From Methylobacter sp. (GTDB lineage: Bacteria > Pseudomonadota > Gammaproteobacteria > Methylococcales > Methylomonadaceae), in NCBI GenBank assembly GCA_028716975.1, contig JAQUOU010000027.1, positions 1 to 45,614 on the forward strand: a stretch of DNA of 45,614 nucleotides, given 5' to 3'. Numbering within the stretch: the stretch's first letter is position 1; every line of letters begins with the position of its first letter. The translations under genes and the position numbers were made by a program. The notes beneath the pieces are model-generated. The model ran no database searches. It was not told the DNA's origin and saw only the letters and a program-made list of their open reading frames with translations. Shown piece after piece: positions 26,534-37,393 of this stretch.

Positions 26534-27259
26534 ATGATTAAACCGATTTGCCAGAGAATTTTACTTAAATTAAGCGGTGAAGCTTTAATGAGTGAGACAG
26601 GAGGAAGCATTGATGCCGATATTGTCAAACGTCTTGCATCTGAAATTAAAGACTTGTGTGATATAGGTATCCAGGTCGGTTTAGTTATTGGCGGCGGCAA
26701 TATACTGCGTGGCGCTGAAAAAGCTTCAGAAGGGCTGGATAGGGTAACCAGTGACCAGATGGGCATGCTGGCTACTGTTATAAATGCTTTGGCTATGCAG
26801 GATGCGCTGGAAAATCTCGGACAGCAGGTTAGAGTAATGTCAGCCCTTAAAATCAATCAGGTATGCGAAGATTACATACGCCGCAGAGCGGTCAGGCACC
26901 TGGAAAAAGGCCGCGTGGTTATTTTTGCCGCCGGAACCGGAAATCCTTTCTTCACCACAGATTCGGCCGCCAGTCTCAGAGCAATTGAAATCAACGCAGG
27001 CTTGATGATTAAAGCCACTAAAGTCAAAGGAGTTTATTCAGCTGATCCGGAAAAAATAAAAGATGCCCGGTTCTATTCGCGCTTAACCTATGATGAAGCA
27101 CTGGATCAGCGCCTGAATGTAATGGATGCGACTGCATTGGTATTATGCCGGGATAATAATGTGCCTATGCGAGTAATGAATATTTTTGAGAAAGGTGCAG
27201 TCATGAAATTGATGATGGGTGAAGAAATCGGGTCTCTTATTCAACGAGGAACAGATTAA
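26534..27259 (+). CDS. pyrH: UMP kinase
   Basis: The 241-residue kinase phosphorylates UMP to UDP. It has an amino-acid-kinase fold with [47 protein letters not shown] and [13 protein letters not shown]. It is the bacterial hexameric, GTP-activated type. Its stop overlaps the frr start (TAATG), so translation is coupled. Confidence 0.98.
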   Translation: MIKPICQRILLKLSGEALMSETGGSIDADIVKRLASEIKDLCDIGIQVGLVIGGGNILRGAEKASEGLDRVTSDQMGMLATVINALAMQDALENLGQQVRVMSALKINQVCEDYIRRRAVRHLEKGRVVIFAAGTGNPFFTTDSAASLRAIEINAGLMIKATKVKGVYSADPEKIKDARFYSRLTYDEALDQRLNVMDATALVLCRDNNVPMRVMNIFEKGAVMKLMMGEEIGSLIQRGTD

Positions 27260-27816
27260 TGATTAGTGATATTCAACAAAATGCTTCAACACGAATGGCC
27301 AAAAGCATAGAAGCTTTAAAGCATGAGTTCTCCAAAATAAGAACAGGCAGGGCTCACCCCAGTTTATTGGATCAAATCAGTGTATCCTACTATGGTACGG
27401 ATTCCGCGTTATCGCAAGTCGCCAATATTGCCGTGGAAGATTCGCGCACATTAACAATTACGCCTTGGGAAAAAGGCATGGTGCAGGCCATCGAGAAAGC
27501 AATCCTGAAATCCGATCTCGGCCTGAATCCGGCTACCAACGGGATGGTTATCCGCATTCCTTTGCCGCCGTTGACTGAACAGCGCCGCCGCGATCTGGTT
27601 AAAATAGTTAAGCATGAATCAGAAAATGGCCGGGTTGCGATCAGGAATATTCGCCGGGATGCAAATTCCGAAATAAAGGAAGCCTTGAAAGAAAAAACTA
27701 TTTCCGAAGATGAAGCGCGTGCTGCCGAAGAAAAAATTCAGAAATTGACTGATCAGTATGTGAAAGAAGTAGAAAAACTACTGGAAGCGAAAGAGGCCGA
27801 CTTGCTGTCATTTTAA
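27259..27816 (+). CDS. frr: Ribosome recycling factor
   Basis: The 185-residue factor releases post-termination ribosomes together with EF-G. Family signs are [45 protein letters not shown] and [18 protein letters not shown]. The length is exactly as usual. It starts within the last base of pyrH. Confidence 0.98.
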   Translation: MISDIQQNASTRMAKSIEALKHEFSKIRTGRAHPSLLDQISVSYYGTDSALSQVANIAVEDSRTLTITPWEKGMVQAIEKAILKSDLGLNPATNGMVIRIPLPPLTEQRRRDLVKIVKHESENGRVAIRNIRRDANSEIKEALKEKTISEDEARAAEEKIQKLTDQYVKEVEKLLEAKEADLLSF

Positions 27817-27830
27817 ACGGGATTTGAGCA

Positions 27831-28589
27831 ATGTCTGCTGATGACTCCAACATAGAAAATAAAAATCCGCGCCATATTGCCATTATTATGGATGGCAATG
27901 GCCGTTGGGCGCAAAAAAGATACATGCCGCGGTCTTTCGGCCATCAAGCCGGCGTTAAAGCCGTCAGGAAAATTGTAGAGCACTGCGCTAAACAGGAAAT
28001 CGAGGTCTTGACGTTATTCGCTTTTAGCAGTGAAAACTGGCGTCGCCCGGAAGCCGAAGTTTCAATGTTAATGAGTCTGTTTATGGCAACCCTGCAAAGA
28101 GAAGTCAGCAAGCTGCATCGCAATGGTATTCGTTTGCGATTTATCGGCGACCGGACAGTATTTTCCGATAAATTACAAGGCAAGATAGCCGAAGGAGAAG
28201 CGCTAACCAGCGAAAACAAAGGCTTAACCCTGGTAATTGCGGCAAATTATGGAGGCCGCTGGGATATATGCCAGGCACTCAGCAAAGTCGCCGAAAAAAT
28301 AGTTACGGGAGAATTAAAAAGCCAGGAGATCAGCGAAAAACTAATCAACCAGTATCTATCCATAGCTGACTTGCCCGAGCCCGACCTATTCATCAGAACC
28401 GGTGGCGAACAACGCGTTAGTAATTTTTTGTTATGGCAATTAGCTTATACAGAATTATATTTTACCCCAACGCTCTGGCCCGATTTCGACCAGAGTTCAC
28501 TTGACGATGCTATTAAGAGCTTTAAAAACCGGCAACGGCGTTTTGGCTATACCGGCGAACAAGTGCTTGAAAAATCTATCACTCTATAA
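27831..28589 (+). CDS. uppS: Undecaprenyl diphosphate synthase
   Basis: The 252-residue cis-prenyltransferase makes the C55 carrier lipid for peptidoglycan and surface polysaccharides. IAIIMDGNGRWAQ holds the catalytic Asp (about residue 21); GVKAVRKIVEHC, LFAFSSENWRRP and DLFIRTGGEQRVSNFLLWQ follow. It lies 14 bases after frr and 19 bases before the cdsA start. Cytoplasmic membrane-associated. Confidence 0.98.
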   Translation: MSADDSNIENKNPRHIAIIMDGNGRWAQKRYMPRSFGHQAGVKAVRKIVEHCAKQEIEVLTLFAFSSENWRRPEAEVSMLMSLFMATLQREVSKLHRNGIRLRFIGDRTVFSDKLQGKIAEGEALTSENKGLTLVIAANYGGRWDICQALSKVAEKIVTGELKSQEISEKLINQYLSIADLPEPDLFIRTGGEQRVSNFLLWQLAYTELYFTPTLWPDFDQSSLDDAIKSFKNRQRRFGYTGEQVLEKSITL

Positions 28590-28608
28590 CTTTAATAATA
28601 ATTTAAAA

Positions 28609-29484
28609 ATGTTACTACAGCGAATTATAACCGCATCAATCCTGGCTTCCTTGATTGCATTGGCAGTGTTCAAGTTGCCCACGGAATATTTTTCATTGGT
28701 TTTAGGACTGCTCACTCTTTTAGCCGCCTGGGAATGGTGCAATCTCGTCGCCATTACCCCCCTGTTTAAAAGGGCATTATTTTTGCTCGCCTTGATACTG
28801 CCTATGATAGGCATTCATTTTTGGACGCAAATACTTGAACTCGTTGCCCAAGCTGTTGATTGGCCTGATGTCAGAAATTATTCCGGCGCTCTGGAATGGC
28901 TGGTCATAGCACCGGTATTATTCTGGATAGTAGTCATGATATTAATCAGGAATGCACCTGCCGGGGTTTTGGCGCTGCAAATGAAACCGTGCTATAAGGC
29001 ATTGATCGGCTGGTTTATTTTGTTATCAGCATGGATGTTTTTATCCCGGCTAAGAATTTTTTATGGTTCTGAAATGGCCATGTATTTTTTAATCCTGATT
29101 TGGGTAGCTGATATTTCAGCTTACTTTGTCGGAAAAAAATATGGTAAAACCCAATTATCACCGGTAATCAGTCCCGGTAAAACAGTAGCCGGCATGTATA
29201 GCGCTTTAATAGCAGGGATTGTCTGTGCAGTCATCTTAAGCCTGATTAATGGTTTCGGTCTTATGATTGCGGCGGATTTTGTTTTACTATCTGCCCTGAC
29301 AGTGTTGATTTCCATTTATGGCGACCTGTTTTTTAGTGTCATCAAACGTCAGCGCGGCATGAAAGACAGCGGCTCATTGTTACCCGGTCACGGAGGCATT
29401 CTGGATAGAATTGATAGTGTGATTGCGGCTATACCCTTCTTTTATGCCGGCATATTCCTGGAAGCCTATGGGTTGTTTTCATGA
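28609..29484 (+). CDS. cdsA: Phosphatidate cytidylyltransferase
   Basis: The 291-residue integral membrane enzyme makes CDP-diacylglycerol. I start at ATG 28609 ([18 protein letters not shown]), since an upstream in-frame extension would overlap the end of uppS and is not part of the family. It has several membrane segments and the C-terminal CDS signature [30 protein letters not shown] precedes it. Its end overlaps dxr by ATGA. Confidence 0.97.
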   Translation: MLLQRIITASILASLIALAVFKLPTEYFSLVLGLLTLLAAWEWCNLVAITPLFKRALFLLALILPMIGIHFWTQILELVAQAVDWPDVRNYSGALEWLVIAPVLFWIVVMILIRNAPAGVLALQMKPCYKALIGWFILLSAWMFLSRLRIFYGSEMAMYFLILIWVADISAYFVGKKYGKTQLSPVISPGKTVAGMYSALIAGIVCAVILSLINGFGLMIAADFVLLSALTVLISIYGDLFFSVIKRQRGMKDSGSLLPGHGGILDRIDSVIAAIPFFYAGIFLEAYGLFS

Positions 29485-30665
29485 AAGGCATCTGCATCCT
29501 TGGAGCAACAGGATCAATTGGCGTCAGCACGCTGGATGTAGTAGCCAGACATGCAGATCTTTATAAAGTGATTGCTTTAACCGCTCACACAAATATTGAC
29601 ACGCTATTTGCACAATGCCTGAAACATCATCCGCAATATGCTGTAGTTGTGGACGAGAACAAGGCTCAGGCTTTTAAAGAAAAACTTAAAAACTCGGCCA
29701 TCCCGGATATTGAAGTATTGGCGGGTACCCAAGCTCTCGAGTATGTGGCAACCCTGGCTAATGTCGATTCGGTTATGGCGGCCATTGTTGGCGCTGCCGG
29801 TTTATTACCCAGCCTGGCGGCGGCAAAAGCAGGTAAAACCATATTACTGGCCAATAAAGAAGCCTTGGTCATGTCAGGCTCTATTTTCCTGCAGGCTATT
29901 ACTGAGTCGGGGGCGCAATTGCTGCCTATCGACAGCGAGCATAATGCGATATTCCAGTGCATGCCGGCAGGCTATGTAACTGGCCGGCAGACCAAACAGG
30001 CCAGACGCATTTTATTGACGGCATCAGGTGGTCCCTTTCGGGAAATGCCTCTGGACCAGATGTCCACGGTTACTCCTGCTCACGCAGTAGCTCATCCTAA
30101 CTGGGATATGGGCAGGAAGATTTCGGTAGACTCGGCAACCATGATGAATAAAGGCCTGGAAATGATTGAAGCCTGCCTTTTATTCAATATGCAGCCTGAT
30201 CAGATACAGGTTGTCATTCATCCGCAAAGCGTTATCCATTCAATGGTGGATTATGTGGACGGAACCGTTCTGGCACAAATGGGTAACCCCGACATGCGCA
30301 TACCCATTGCCCATTCATTGGCCTGGCCGGAAAGATTTGATTCCGGCGCGGAGCCGCTGAATATTTTTGCTGTTCGGCGCATGGACTTTGAAGAGCCGAA
30401 TCTGGAACGTTTTCCTTGTCTGCGTCTTGCCTACGAAGCGATTGCCGCAGGTGGCATTATGCCTACAGTTCTAAATGCAGCCAACGAAATAGCGGTGGAA
30501 GCTTTTCTAAACGAAAAAATTCGTTTTACCGATATTCCGGTCATTATTGAACGCTGCATGAAAAAATTTGTCGTTAAGGAAGCAGGTAGTCTGGAAATTA
30601 TTCTGGATACCGATCAACAAGCCAGATTAGTCTCTCGGCAGATTATTGAAAAACTTAATAACTGA
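29481..30665 (+). CDS. dxr: 1-deoxy-D-xylulose 5-phosphate reductoisomerase
   Basis: The 394-residue enzyme makes 2-C-methylerythritol 4-phosphate from DXP, the second step of the MEP route to isoprenoids. It has the NADPH-binding [37 protein letters not shown] and the metal-site TASGGPF. Both flanks overlap neighbours (ATGA with cdsA, TGATG with rseP), so the run is translationally coupled. Confidence 0.98.
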   Translation: MKGICILGATGSIGVSTLDVVARHADLYKVIALTAHTNIDTLFAQCLKHHPQYAVVVDENKAQAFKEKLKNSAIPDIEVLAGTQALEYVATLANVDSVMAAIVGAAGLLPSLAAAKAGKTILLANKEALVMSGSIFLQAITESGAQLLPIDSEHNAIFQCMPAGYVTGRQTKQARRILLTASGGPFREMPLDQMSTVTPAHAVAHPNWDMGRKISVDSATMMNKGLEMIEACLLFNMQPDQIQVVIHPQSVIHSMVDYVDGTVLAQMGNPDMRIPIAHSLAWPERFDSGAEPLNIFAVRRMDFEEPNLERFPCLRLAYEAIAAGGIMPTVLNAANEIAVEAFLNEKIRFTDIPVIIERCMKKFVVKEAGSLEIILDTDQQARLVSRQIIEKLNN

Positions 30666-32026
30666 TGGAATTAATGCATACGCTGTTTTATTTCATAATT
30701 GCCATAGGTGTTCTCGTTTCATTTCATGAATTCGGGCATTTTTGGGTGGCGCGAAAAACCGGGGTAAAAGTACTCAGGTTTTCCATAGGTTTTGGCAAAG
30801 TATTATGGTCTTATCAACAACAGCCTGATTCTACAGAGTATGTGTTATCGGCCATCCCATTAGGCGGCTATGTCAAGATGGTCGACGAACGTGAAGGTGA
30901 AGTTAAAAAAGAAGACCTGCCTTATGCTTTTAACCGGCAGTCCTTGCTGGCAAGAATCGCAATAGTCGCAGCAGGCCCCGTGTTTAATCTGGTTCTGGCT
31001 GCTATTTTGTTCTGGAGTGTGCTGGTTATTGGCGAGACCGGCATAAAACCGATACTCGGATCTATAGAACCCGGAACCCTTGCTGCTGATGCAGGTTTTG
31101 TTGAAGGCGATGAAATTGTTTCAGTTAATGATAAAGTGACTCCCACCTGGACTGAAGCAATCAGCGCATTAGTTGGGGCAGCTCTGGAGGGCGAACAAGC
31201 CATTCCGGTTACCGTTAAAAACTTCGAGGATCAGCAAAGCACCAGGACAGTGAAGATTGCTGAAAACGATAACCAGAACCCCGAAGTATTTTATAAACGC
31301 TTGGGCTTTAAACCGTGGTCGCCCAAACTAAAACCGGTTATCGGGTTAGTGCTGACGGATAGCGCGGCATCAACAGCGGGTTTACAGAAAGGCGACTTAA
31401 TCATCAGTGCAGACGGCATGAATATAAAAGACTGGATGCAATGGGTAAATTATATAAAAGACCATCCTGACATTGCGATAAATCTGGTTATCGAGCGCGA
31501 CGGCGTCCGTTTGCCATTAATTATTACCCCAAAAAGCGTGGAAGCCGAAGGGAAGACTGAAGGCAAAATCGGCGCGTCGGTATATGTGCCTGAAGAACTG
31601 ATGAAATCAATCAGCGTTGAATATTCGTTATCGCCATTGGCGGCCATTCCTGTGGCTATAGAATCAACCTACCGCTATTCCGCCACGACATTAAAAATGA
31701 TGGGGAAAATGCTGATTGGCAAAGCTTCTGTAGAAAATCTTAGCGGCCCCCTTAGCATTGCCCAATTTGCCGGTCAGTCGGCCAGTATGGGACTGGTGCA
31801 CTTCCTGAAATTCATGGCATTGGTCAGTGTTAGTTTAGGCGTATTAAATTTATTACCCATCCCCGTTCTGGATGGAGGGCATTTACTGTTTTTTGCCATA
31901 GAAGGCATTAAAGGAAGCCCTGTTTCAGAAAAAGTGCAACTGTTTTTTCAACAAATCGGGATTACCATGCTGATGTCGTTAATGGCATTGGCAATGATCC
32001 TGGATATCCAACGGTTATTTCAATAA
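30665..32026 (+). CDS. rseP: Site-2 intramembrane zinc protease RseP
   Basis: The 453-residue protease cleaves anti-sigma-E RseA in the envelope stress response. SFHEFGH (HExxH at about 21-25) and NLLPIPVLDGGH provide the zinc site, with two PDZ-like domains between. Multiple membrane segments are visible at both ends. It overlaps dxr by one base. In many gammaproteobacteria bamA follows; here a DsbC-type gene comes next. Confidence 0.97.
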   Translation: MELMHTLFYFIIAIGVLVSFHEFGHFWVARKTGVKVLRFSIGFGKVLWSYQQQPDSTEYVLSAIPLGGYVKMVDEREGEVKKEDLPYAFNRQSLLARIAIVAAGPVFNLVLAAILFWSVLVIGETGIKPILGSIEPGTLAADAGFVEGDEIVSVNDKVTPTWTEAISALVGAALEGEQAIPVTVKNFEDQQSTRTVKIAENDNQNPEVFYKRLGFKPWSPKLKPVIGLVLTDSAASTAGLQKGDLIISADGMNIKDWMQWVNYIKDHPDIAINLVIERDGVRLPLIITPKSVEAEGKTEGKIGASVYVPEELMKSISVEYSLSPLAAIPVAIESTYRYSATTLKMMGKMLIGKASVENLSGPLSIAQFAGQSASMGLVHFLKFMALVSVSLGVLNLLPIPVLDGGHLLFFAIEGIKGSPVSEKVQLFFQQIGITMLMSLMALAMILDIQRLFQ

Positions 32027-32102
32027 ATCCACCCCAGTCATAAGACGCAAACTTTTGTCCTTGCGGCCTTAAAATAAATTTTTTCAGGGAAAAATAAAGA
32101 GC

Positions 32103-32825
32103 ATGAAAAATATTACCAAGATTGCCGCGCTAGCATTACTCGGCTTGGCTTTGACAGAGGCTAATGCAGATGAAAACGCCGTTAAACAAGCGATGGCCAA
32201 GTCTATGCCTTCCGTTAAAATTGACTCCGTAAAGCCTTCCGTGATCAATGGTGTTTATGAGGTAATTGTCGGCGCTAACATCATTTATGTTTCTGACAAC
32301 GGAAAATATATATTGCAAGGACATTTAATCGATGTTGACGCGCGCAGGGATTTGACAGAAGAAAAGCTGGGTGATACCCGTATAGAGGCTATCAAAAAAA
32401 TCGGTCAGGATAATATGATCGTGTTCAAGCCCAAGATAAGCAAATATAAAGTAACTATTTTTACCGATATAGATTGTGGTTATTGCCAGAAATTACATTC
32501 GGAAATTGATCAATACCTGGCTCAAGGCATTACTATTCAGTACCTGTTTTTTCCAAGAGCCGGTAAAGGTTCTGATTCGTATAATAAAGCTGTATCAGTC
32601 TGGTGTTCCGCGGATCGTAACACGGCTTTGACATCTGCAAAAAAAGGCAATGTACCTGCCCCTAAAACCTGCGATAACCCTGTCGATGAACATATGCAAT
32701 TAGGTGAAGAGTTTGATGTAAAAGGCACGCCTATGATTGTTACGGAAAAAGGCAATATTTATCCCGGCTATCTCCCTGCAAAACAATTGGTTGAAGCTCT
32801 TGAAAGCGAAAAAGCCCAAAAATAG
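32103..32825 (+). CDS. dsbC: DsbC-type periplasmic disulfide isomerase
   Basis: The 240-residue product has a signal peptide (KNITKIAALALLGLALTEANA), a dimerisation domain and a thioredoxin fold with active site CGYC at about 125-128 and a cis-Pro loop (GTPMIV). It shuffles wrong disulfides in periplasmic proteins and is kept reduced by DsbD. Methanol dehydrogenase and cytochromes in methylotrophs are periplasmic clients of such systems in principle, but no direct link is shown. A second pair of cysteines (VWCSADR, PKTCDN) fits the family disulfide. Confidence 0.95.
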   Translation: MKNITKIAALALLGLALTEANADENAVKQAMAKSMPSVKIDSVKPSVINGVYEVIVGANIIYVSDNGKYILQGHLIDVDARRDLTEEKLGDTRIEAIKKIGQDNMIVFKPKISKYKVTIFTDIDCGYCQKLHSEIDQYLAQGITIQYLFFPRAGKGSDSYNKAVSVWCSADRNTALTSAKKGNVPAPKTCDNPVDEHMQLGEEFDVKGTPMIVTEKGNIYPGYLPAKQLVEALESEKAQK

Positions 32826-32843
32826 CGGACTTCTAATTTTTAA

Positions 32844-32877
32844 AACAGCTTTAGCCGTGAATCATTCTAAAGCTGTT
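32844..32877. terminator. Bidirectional terminator between dsbC and mutS
   Basis: AACAGCTTTA (32844-32853) and TAAAGCTGTT (32868-32877) are perfect 10-bp inverted copies lying between the converging genes. T-rich flanks occur on both sides. Confidence 0.65.
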
Positions 32878-32908
32878 CTTGCCCAGCCTAAGACCTAGTG
32901 AGCCGGAG

Positions 32909-35512
32909 CTATATTAACCCCTTTAGACGGTATAACATCTCCAAAGCCTGTCTGGGGCTAAGGTCATCCGGATTCGTATCCTCAAGTAAACTCACCGCCG
33001 GATGGCGCTCTTTGGATGAAAACAAATCCAGCTGGTTTACGCCTGTTTCTGCTTGTTGTTCAATATAGGCTTTATCTTCAAGACGCCGTAGCTTGGTTTT
33101 CGCTTTATCAATCACAGAACGCGGCACTCCTGCCAGGGAAGCGACTTGCAGTCCGTAACTTTGATTGGCCGGGCCCTCCTTAACCGTATGTAAAAAAATA
33201 ATCCTGTCGCCATGTTCCATGGCATCCAGATGCACGTTATGGATGAATTTCTGCTCATCTGCCAAAGCAGTCAGCTCAAAATAGTGAGTGGCGAATAAAG
33301 TAAATGCCTTGGTTTCTTTAGCCAGATAATCAGCACAGGCCCATGCCAAGGACAGACCATCAAAAGTGCTGGTGCCACGGCCAATCTCGTCCATTAAAAT
33401 CAGGCTTTTTGATGTGGCGTTATGCAGAATATTGGCTGTTTCGGACATCTCAACCATAAAAGTCGACCGTCCGCCCGCCAGATCATCAGACGCTCCAATG
33501 CGGGTAAATATCTTATCGACAGGGCCGCAAGACATCGCTTTGGCCGGGACGTAACAGCCGATATGAGCTAATAAAACAATCAGCGCCGCCTGACGCATAT
33601 AAGTGGATTTACCGCCCATATTAGGGCCGGTAATGACCAGCATTCTGCGCTGACTGGAAAAAGCCAGATCATTTGGCACAAAAGGAATACTGGAAACCTG
33701 CTCAACAACCAAATGCCGCCCGCCGTCGATTGTTATTCCAGGTTTAGCCAGCAGTATTGGTTGAGATAAATTCAGCGTATCAGCGCGTTCTGCAAAATTT
33801 ACCAGTACATCCAGTTCAGCCAGCGCGGCGGCACAGCGCTGTAGAGCAATGATGGAAGCGGTGATTGTATTGAGCAACTCCTCGTATAATGATTTTTCAA
33901 AAACCAGCGATTTCTCGCGGGCGCTGAGAACCCTATCTTCAAACGATTTTAATTCTTCGGTAATATAACGCTCGGCCCCTTTTAACGTCTGTTTTCGTGT
34001 GTAATGCGCAGGGACTTTTGCTGAATACAAATGCGATACCTCAATATAATACCCATGCACGCGATTGTAATTGACCTTAAGATTGACAATGCCAGTGACC
34101 GCTTTTTCCCTGTTTTCCATATCGATCAGAAATTGATCGGCATTCCGGCTCAAGTATCGCAAATCATCCAGTTCCTGATTAAACCCTGCCGCAATCACGC
34201 CGCCGTCCCGGATAAGCACAGGCGGATTATCTATGATGGCTGTTTGCAGCAGGCTTAATATGTCCCGCTGGTCGCCAATCTGTTGGCTCAATAGAGTAAG
34301 TTGGGAATTATCGATGGAAGAAAGCACTTGCTGTAAATCGGGGAGGACCGCCAGGGTATTGCGCAATATCAGTAAATCCCGCGGACGCGCTGATTTTAGT
34401 GCAATACGGGAACTGATCCTTTCAATATCGCCCACTTGCCGCAGGCAACTTTGCACATCCCGGTACAACTTGCCCTGAAGTAATGCCGCAATACAGGCAT
34501 AGCGATTATTAAGTATTTTATGATTCCGCAGCGGCCGGTTTATCCAGCGTCTCAGGCATCGGCTGCCCATCGCCGTTGTCGTTTTATCCAATACCCCAAA
34601 TAAGGTATATTGCAGTTGCCCGGACGAGTGAAAATCCAGCTCTAGATTACGGCGGCTGGCCGCATCCAGTAAAATACTTTCATCGCTGCTCTCGGTGCGT
34701 ATGCCCTGAATATGAGGCAAAGCATGTTGCTGGGTATCTTTTATATATTGCAGCAGAGCCCCTGCCGCAGCGACGGCTGCAGGCAGGGACTCACAACCGT
34801 AGCCTTTCAAATCCAGGCTATTGAATTGCTTTAACACCATTTGTTTGGCGCTTTCCTTCTCAAAATGCCAGGGCGGTCTTCTGCACAGGCCGCTACGCTG
34901 TTTTAAACTTGAAGGCAGCGGCCAATCTTCGCTAAACAGCAACTCGGCCGGGTTAAGGCGGCCTATTTCACTTAATAATTGATCTTCAGATGCAACCTGC
35001 TGCAATACAAAGCGTCCGCTGGTCAAATCCAGGCTCGCGACACCGTATTTATTATCAAATACGCACAGCGCGACCAGTAAATTATCTTTCCGGTCTTCCA
35101 GCAAAGCTTCATCCGTAACTGTCCCCGGCGTCACGATGCGCACCACCTTGCGCTCGACAGGACCTTTCGATAAAGCGGGATCACCAATTTGCTCGCAAAT
35201 GGCGATGGATTCACCGTTTCTTAATAGTTTGGCAAGATAGCCTTCAGCCGCATGGTAGGGTATTCCGGCCATGGGAATCGGCAGCCCGGCAGATTGGCCA
35301 CGGCTGGTTAAAGTAATATCCAATAATTGCGATGCTTTTTTAGCATCTTCAAAGAAAAGTTCGTAAAAATCCCCCATGCGGTAAAATAAAAGCCTATCGG
35401 GGTATTCTGATTTGATGCGAAAATATTGCTGCATCATCGGTGTCCGGATGGCTTTTTCCTTCTCTGATTCCTTGTTCCCAACAGGTAGAGTATTTTTATT
35501 ATTCATTATCAA
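32909..35512 (-). CDS. mutS: DNA mismatch repair protein MutS
   Basis: The 867-residue MutS recognises base mismatches and small loops. N-terminal mismatch-binding motif [14 protein letters not shown], Walker [12 protein letters not shown], Walker [17 protein letters not shown] and the helix-turn-helix end are all present. The ATP sites and Phe-x-Glu motif (FYE) are intact, so repair is expected to work. It converges on dsbC and is alone in its transcript. Confidence 0.98.
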   Translation of the reverse strand: MIMNNKNTLPVGNKESEKEKAIRTPMMQQYFRIKSEYPDRLLFYRMGDFYELFFEDAKKASQLLDITLTSRGQSAGLPIPMAGIPYHAAEGYLAKLLRNGESIAICEQIGDPALSKGPVERKVVRIVTPGTVTDEALLEDRKDNLLVALCVFDNKYGVASLDLTSGRFVLQQVASEDQLLSEIGRLNPAELLFSEDWPLPSSLKQRSGLCRRPPWHFEKESAKQMVLKQFNSLDLKGYGCESLPAAVAAAGALLQYIKDTQQHALPHIQGIRTESSDESILLDAASRRNLELDFHSSGQLQYTLFGVLDKTTTAMGSRCLRRWINRPLRNHKILNNRYACIAALLQGKLYRDVQSCLRQVGDIERISSRIALKSARPRDLLILRNTLAVLPDLQQVLSSIDNSQLTLLSQQIGDQRDILSLLQTAIIDNPPVLIRDGGVIAAGFNQELDDLRYLSRNADQFLIDMENREKAVTGIVNLKVNYNRVHGYYIEVSHLYSAKVPAHYTRKQTLKGAERYITEELKSFEDRVLSAREKSLVFEKSLYEELLNTITASIIALQRCAAALAELDVLVNFAERADTLNLSQPILLAKPGITIDGGRHLVVEQVSSIPFVPNDLAFSSQRRMLVITGPNMGGKSTYMRQAALIVLLAHIGCYVPAKAMSCGPVDKIFTRIGASDDLAGGRSTFMVEMSETANILHNATSKSLILMDEIGRGTSTFDGLSLAWACADYLAKETKAFTLFATHYFELTALADEQKFIHNVHLDAMEHGDRIIFLHTVKEGPANQSYGLQVASLAGVPRSVIDKAKTKLRRLEDKAYIEQQAETGVNQLDLFSSKERHPAVSLLEDTNPDDLSPRQALEMLYRLKGLI

Positions 35513-35944
35513 TGGCTTGTTACAGAGTATCTTAAATGCAGAAAGTGCGCTTACGGCTTATCCAAAAATTACAACAGCTAATTAAGCCGATACTTTATCA
35601 CACAGCAATAAAGCAAGTTTACCCAAGCCGTCATAATCGAGCATATAAAGTCGAAAATCTCCAGGGATTCACAAAAGCTGAACTTTGCCTCTTTATTCAG
35701 CGTGTAAATAAAATAAATATGTAGTGGTGACTTATTATGAAGTTTACGGGTTTATTTCAAGCCATGTTGGATAACGAACTGAAAAAAATCTAAAAGTATT
35801 TATAAAAGTTCTAATTGGCTTATAAGAATTTGGCTGCTCTGCTTACATTGCTATAGTGAACAGACCGTCAATAGCCAATAATCTTGTTATATTTAACTCG
35901 ACGCCTACTCAAGCTTTTCAATAATTTGTTATGAGGAGAAAATT
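35513..35944. other. Stretch without a convincing gene between mutS and the BON-LysM gene
   Basis: The 432 bases hold a 62-codon plus-strand frame (35536-35724) without Shine-Dalgarno or recognisable motif, and an 18-codon frame at 35737-35793. Neither is supported. A TATAGT at about 35852 could be a -10 element for the BON-LysM gene. Confidence 0.5.
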
Positions 35945-36436
35945 ATGGGACTTTTTAACTTTATCAAAGAGATAGGAAATAAGTTATTTAATAAGGATGA
36001 AGAAGCGGCGGAAAAAATAACCGCGCACATTTTGGAAAATAATCCTGGAATTGAGCAATTGGGCGCTACTTACAAAGAGGGCATAGTGACTTTAAGCGGC
36101 ATTGCGGCAAGCGCTGAAGCTGCTCAGAAAGCTATTCTTATGGCTGGCAATGTAAAGGGAGTAACAGATGTGATTACCAAGCTCGACATTGCGAATGCGT
36201 CTGAGCCCGGAGCTGTTGTAAAAGCAAGTGATGATAACCATGTTAAAGCCATGCTTGAACCTGAAAATGTTAAGTATTATGTAATTGAAAGCGGTGATAC
36301 TCTATCCCGAATTGCCCAGAAATTTTATAAGAATGCTGCTGAATATAAACGCATCTTTGAAGCAAACCGTGAAGTCATTAAAGACCCTGACCTAATTTAT
36401 CCAGGCCAAAAAATCAGGATTCCGTTAAATTCATAG
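35945..36436 (+). CDS. BON and LysM domain protein (Kbp/YgaU-like)
   Basis: The 163-residue protein begins MGLFNFIKEIGNKLF, then a BON domain at about 25-80 (YKEGIVTLSGIAASAEAAQ, AGNVKGVTDVI) and a C-terminal LysM at about 107-160 (YYVIESGDTLSRIAQKFY, NAAEYKRIFEANR, IYPGQKIRIP). E. coli Kbp of this layout binds potassium and affects growth under ionic stress; LysM usually binds peptidoglycan sugars. No signal peptide is visible, so a cytoplasmic location as for Kbp is likely. A GAGGAG is just ahead of the ATG. Confidence 0.95.
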   Translation: MGLFNFIKEIGNKLFNKDEEAAEKITAHILENNPGIEQLGATYKEGIVTLSGIAASAEAAQKAILMAGNVKGVTDVITKLDIANASEPGAVVKASDDNHVKAMLEPENVKYYVIESGDTLSRIAQKFYKNAAEYKRIFEANREVIKDPDLIYPGQKIRIPLNS

Positions 36437-36472
36437 AGAGCTTACTCAGCTGTTATCGAATGAGATTTATTT

Positions 36473-36504
36473 GCTCAATCATCATGCCGGCATGATGGTT
36501 GAGC
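36473..36504. repeat. Long palindrome after the BON-LysM gene
   Basis: GCTCAATCATCATGCC and GGCATGATGGTTGAGC form a 16-bp stem with one G-U pair and no spacer. It is 37 bases past the stop codon. It may act as a terminator or a processing hairpin; the 3' side is only modestly T-rich. Confidence 0.65.
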
Positions 36505-36646
36505 TTAATCCCTCGTAAGCCGGAATAAACGCTCGCATTAAGACTAACAGATTGGTCAGCGGTAGGATGGCCGGGGGCTGTAAAACTTTTATAATTTAAA
36601 AAATGCAAACCCAACCCAAAGATTAACACTTCACGTATTATAAAAC

Positions 36647-37393
36647 ATGCCCCAACTAAAGCTATTCTTGTTAGCTATCAGTTTCTATACCCGCCTGCCC
36701 GGTCCAAATAGTCTGGATTATAAACAGCTGCCTCAAGCCACAATTTATTTGCCTTTAGTTGGCTGGCTGGTCGGCGGTATCAGTGCTTCAGGTTTTTATA
36801 TGGCCGGCTTGTTTTGGCCGCAAACCACAGCAGTCATATTGGCCATAATCCTCGGCGTATTTGTCACCGGCGCTTTCCATGAAGATGGTTTTGCCGATGT
36901 CTGCGATGGTTTTGGCGGCGGCTATGATAAACAGCGCATAATGGAAATCATGAAAGATTCCTATACCGGAGTTTACGGGTTTATCGGCTTGCTGTTATTA
37001 CTTTTGTTGAAGATCAGCCTGCTTAGCGCCATACCTGCCGTCGCTGTGCCTTTGATATTAGTGGCAGGACACAGCATTAGCCGGTTGCCGCCGCTTTGGC
37101 TCATGCATTATTATAATTACGTACGTGAAAATGACAGCAAAGCCGCTGTTGCAGTCTATAAACCTGATCATCGTCAATTAAGCCTTGCTACAGGCGCAGC
37201 ATTATTACCTGTCATCGCGCTACCTGCTTTAAATATGCTGGCAATTATTCCTGTATTGATTGTTAACGCGCTGTTGGGGCGCTATTTTTATCGCCATATT
37301 GGCGGCTATACGGGCGATTGTTTGGGCGCAAGCCAGCAAGTAAGCGAAACTGTTTTTTATTTAAGTGCCAGCGCCTTGTGGACATTTATTTAA
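36647..37393 (+). CDS. cobS: Adenosylcobinamide-GDP ribazoletransferase
   Basis: The 248-residue membrane enzyme joins adenosylcobinamide-GDP to alpha-ribazole, the last step of cobalamin assembly. Family signs are SFYTRLPGP, AFHEDGFADVCDGFGGGYD and MEIMKDSYTGVYG, with several membrane helices. The upstream 140 bases contain no cobalamin-riboswitch box I can see. It overlaps cobC by 16 bases and starts the B12 cluster. Confidence 0.97.
   Translation: MPQLKLFLLAISFYTRLPGPNSLDYKQLPQATIYLPLVGWLVGGISASGFYMAGLFWPQTTAVILAIILGVFVTGAFHEDGFADVCDGFGGGYDKQRIMEIMKDSYTGVYGFIGLLLLLLLKISLLSAIPAVAVPLILVAGHSISRLPPLWLMHYYNYVRENDSKAAVAVYKPDHRQLSLATGAALLPVIALPALNMLAIIPVLIVNALLGRYFYRHIGGYTGDCLGASQQVSETVFYLSASALWTFI

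Noticed and set aside
28501-28608. Extended N-terminus for cdsA
   Set aside because: The extra 36 codons run inside uppS in another frame and do not resemble the enzyme; the ATG at 28609 gives the normal start.
35536-35724. A 62-codon plus-strand frame upstream of the BON-LysM gene
   Set aside because: No ribosome site, no motif, and basic composition typical of noncoding DNA; treated as chance.
36505-36646. Possible cobalamin riboswitch before cobS
   Set aside because: I looked for a conserved B12-box-like GCCACTG segment and a structured leader; neither is visible in the 140 bases, so no claim is made.
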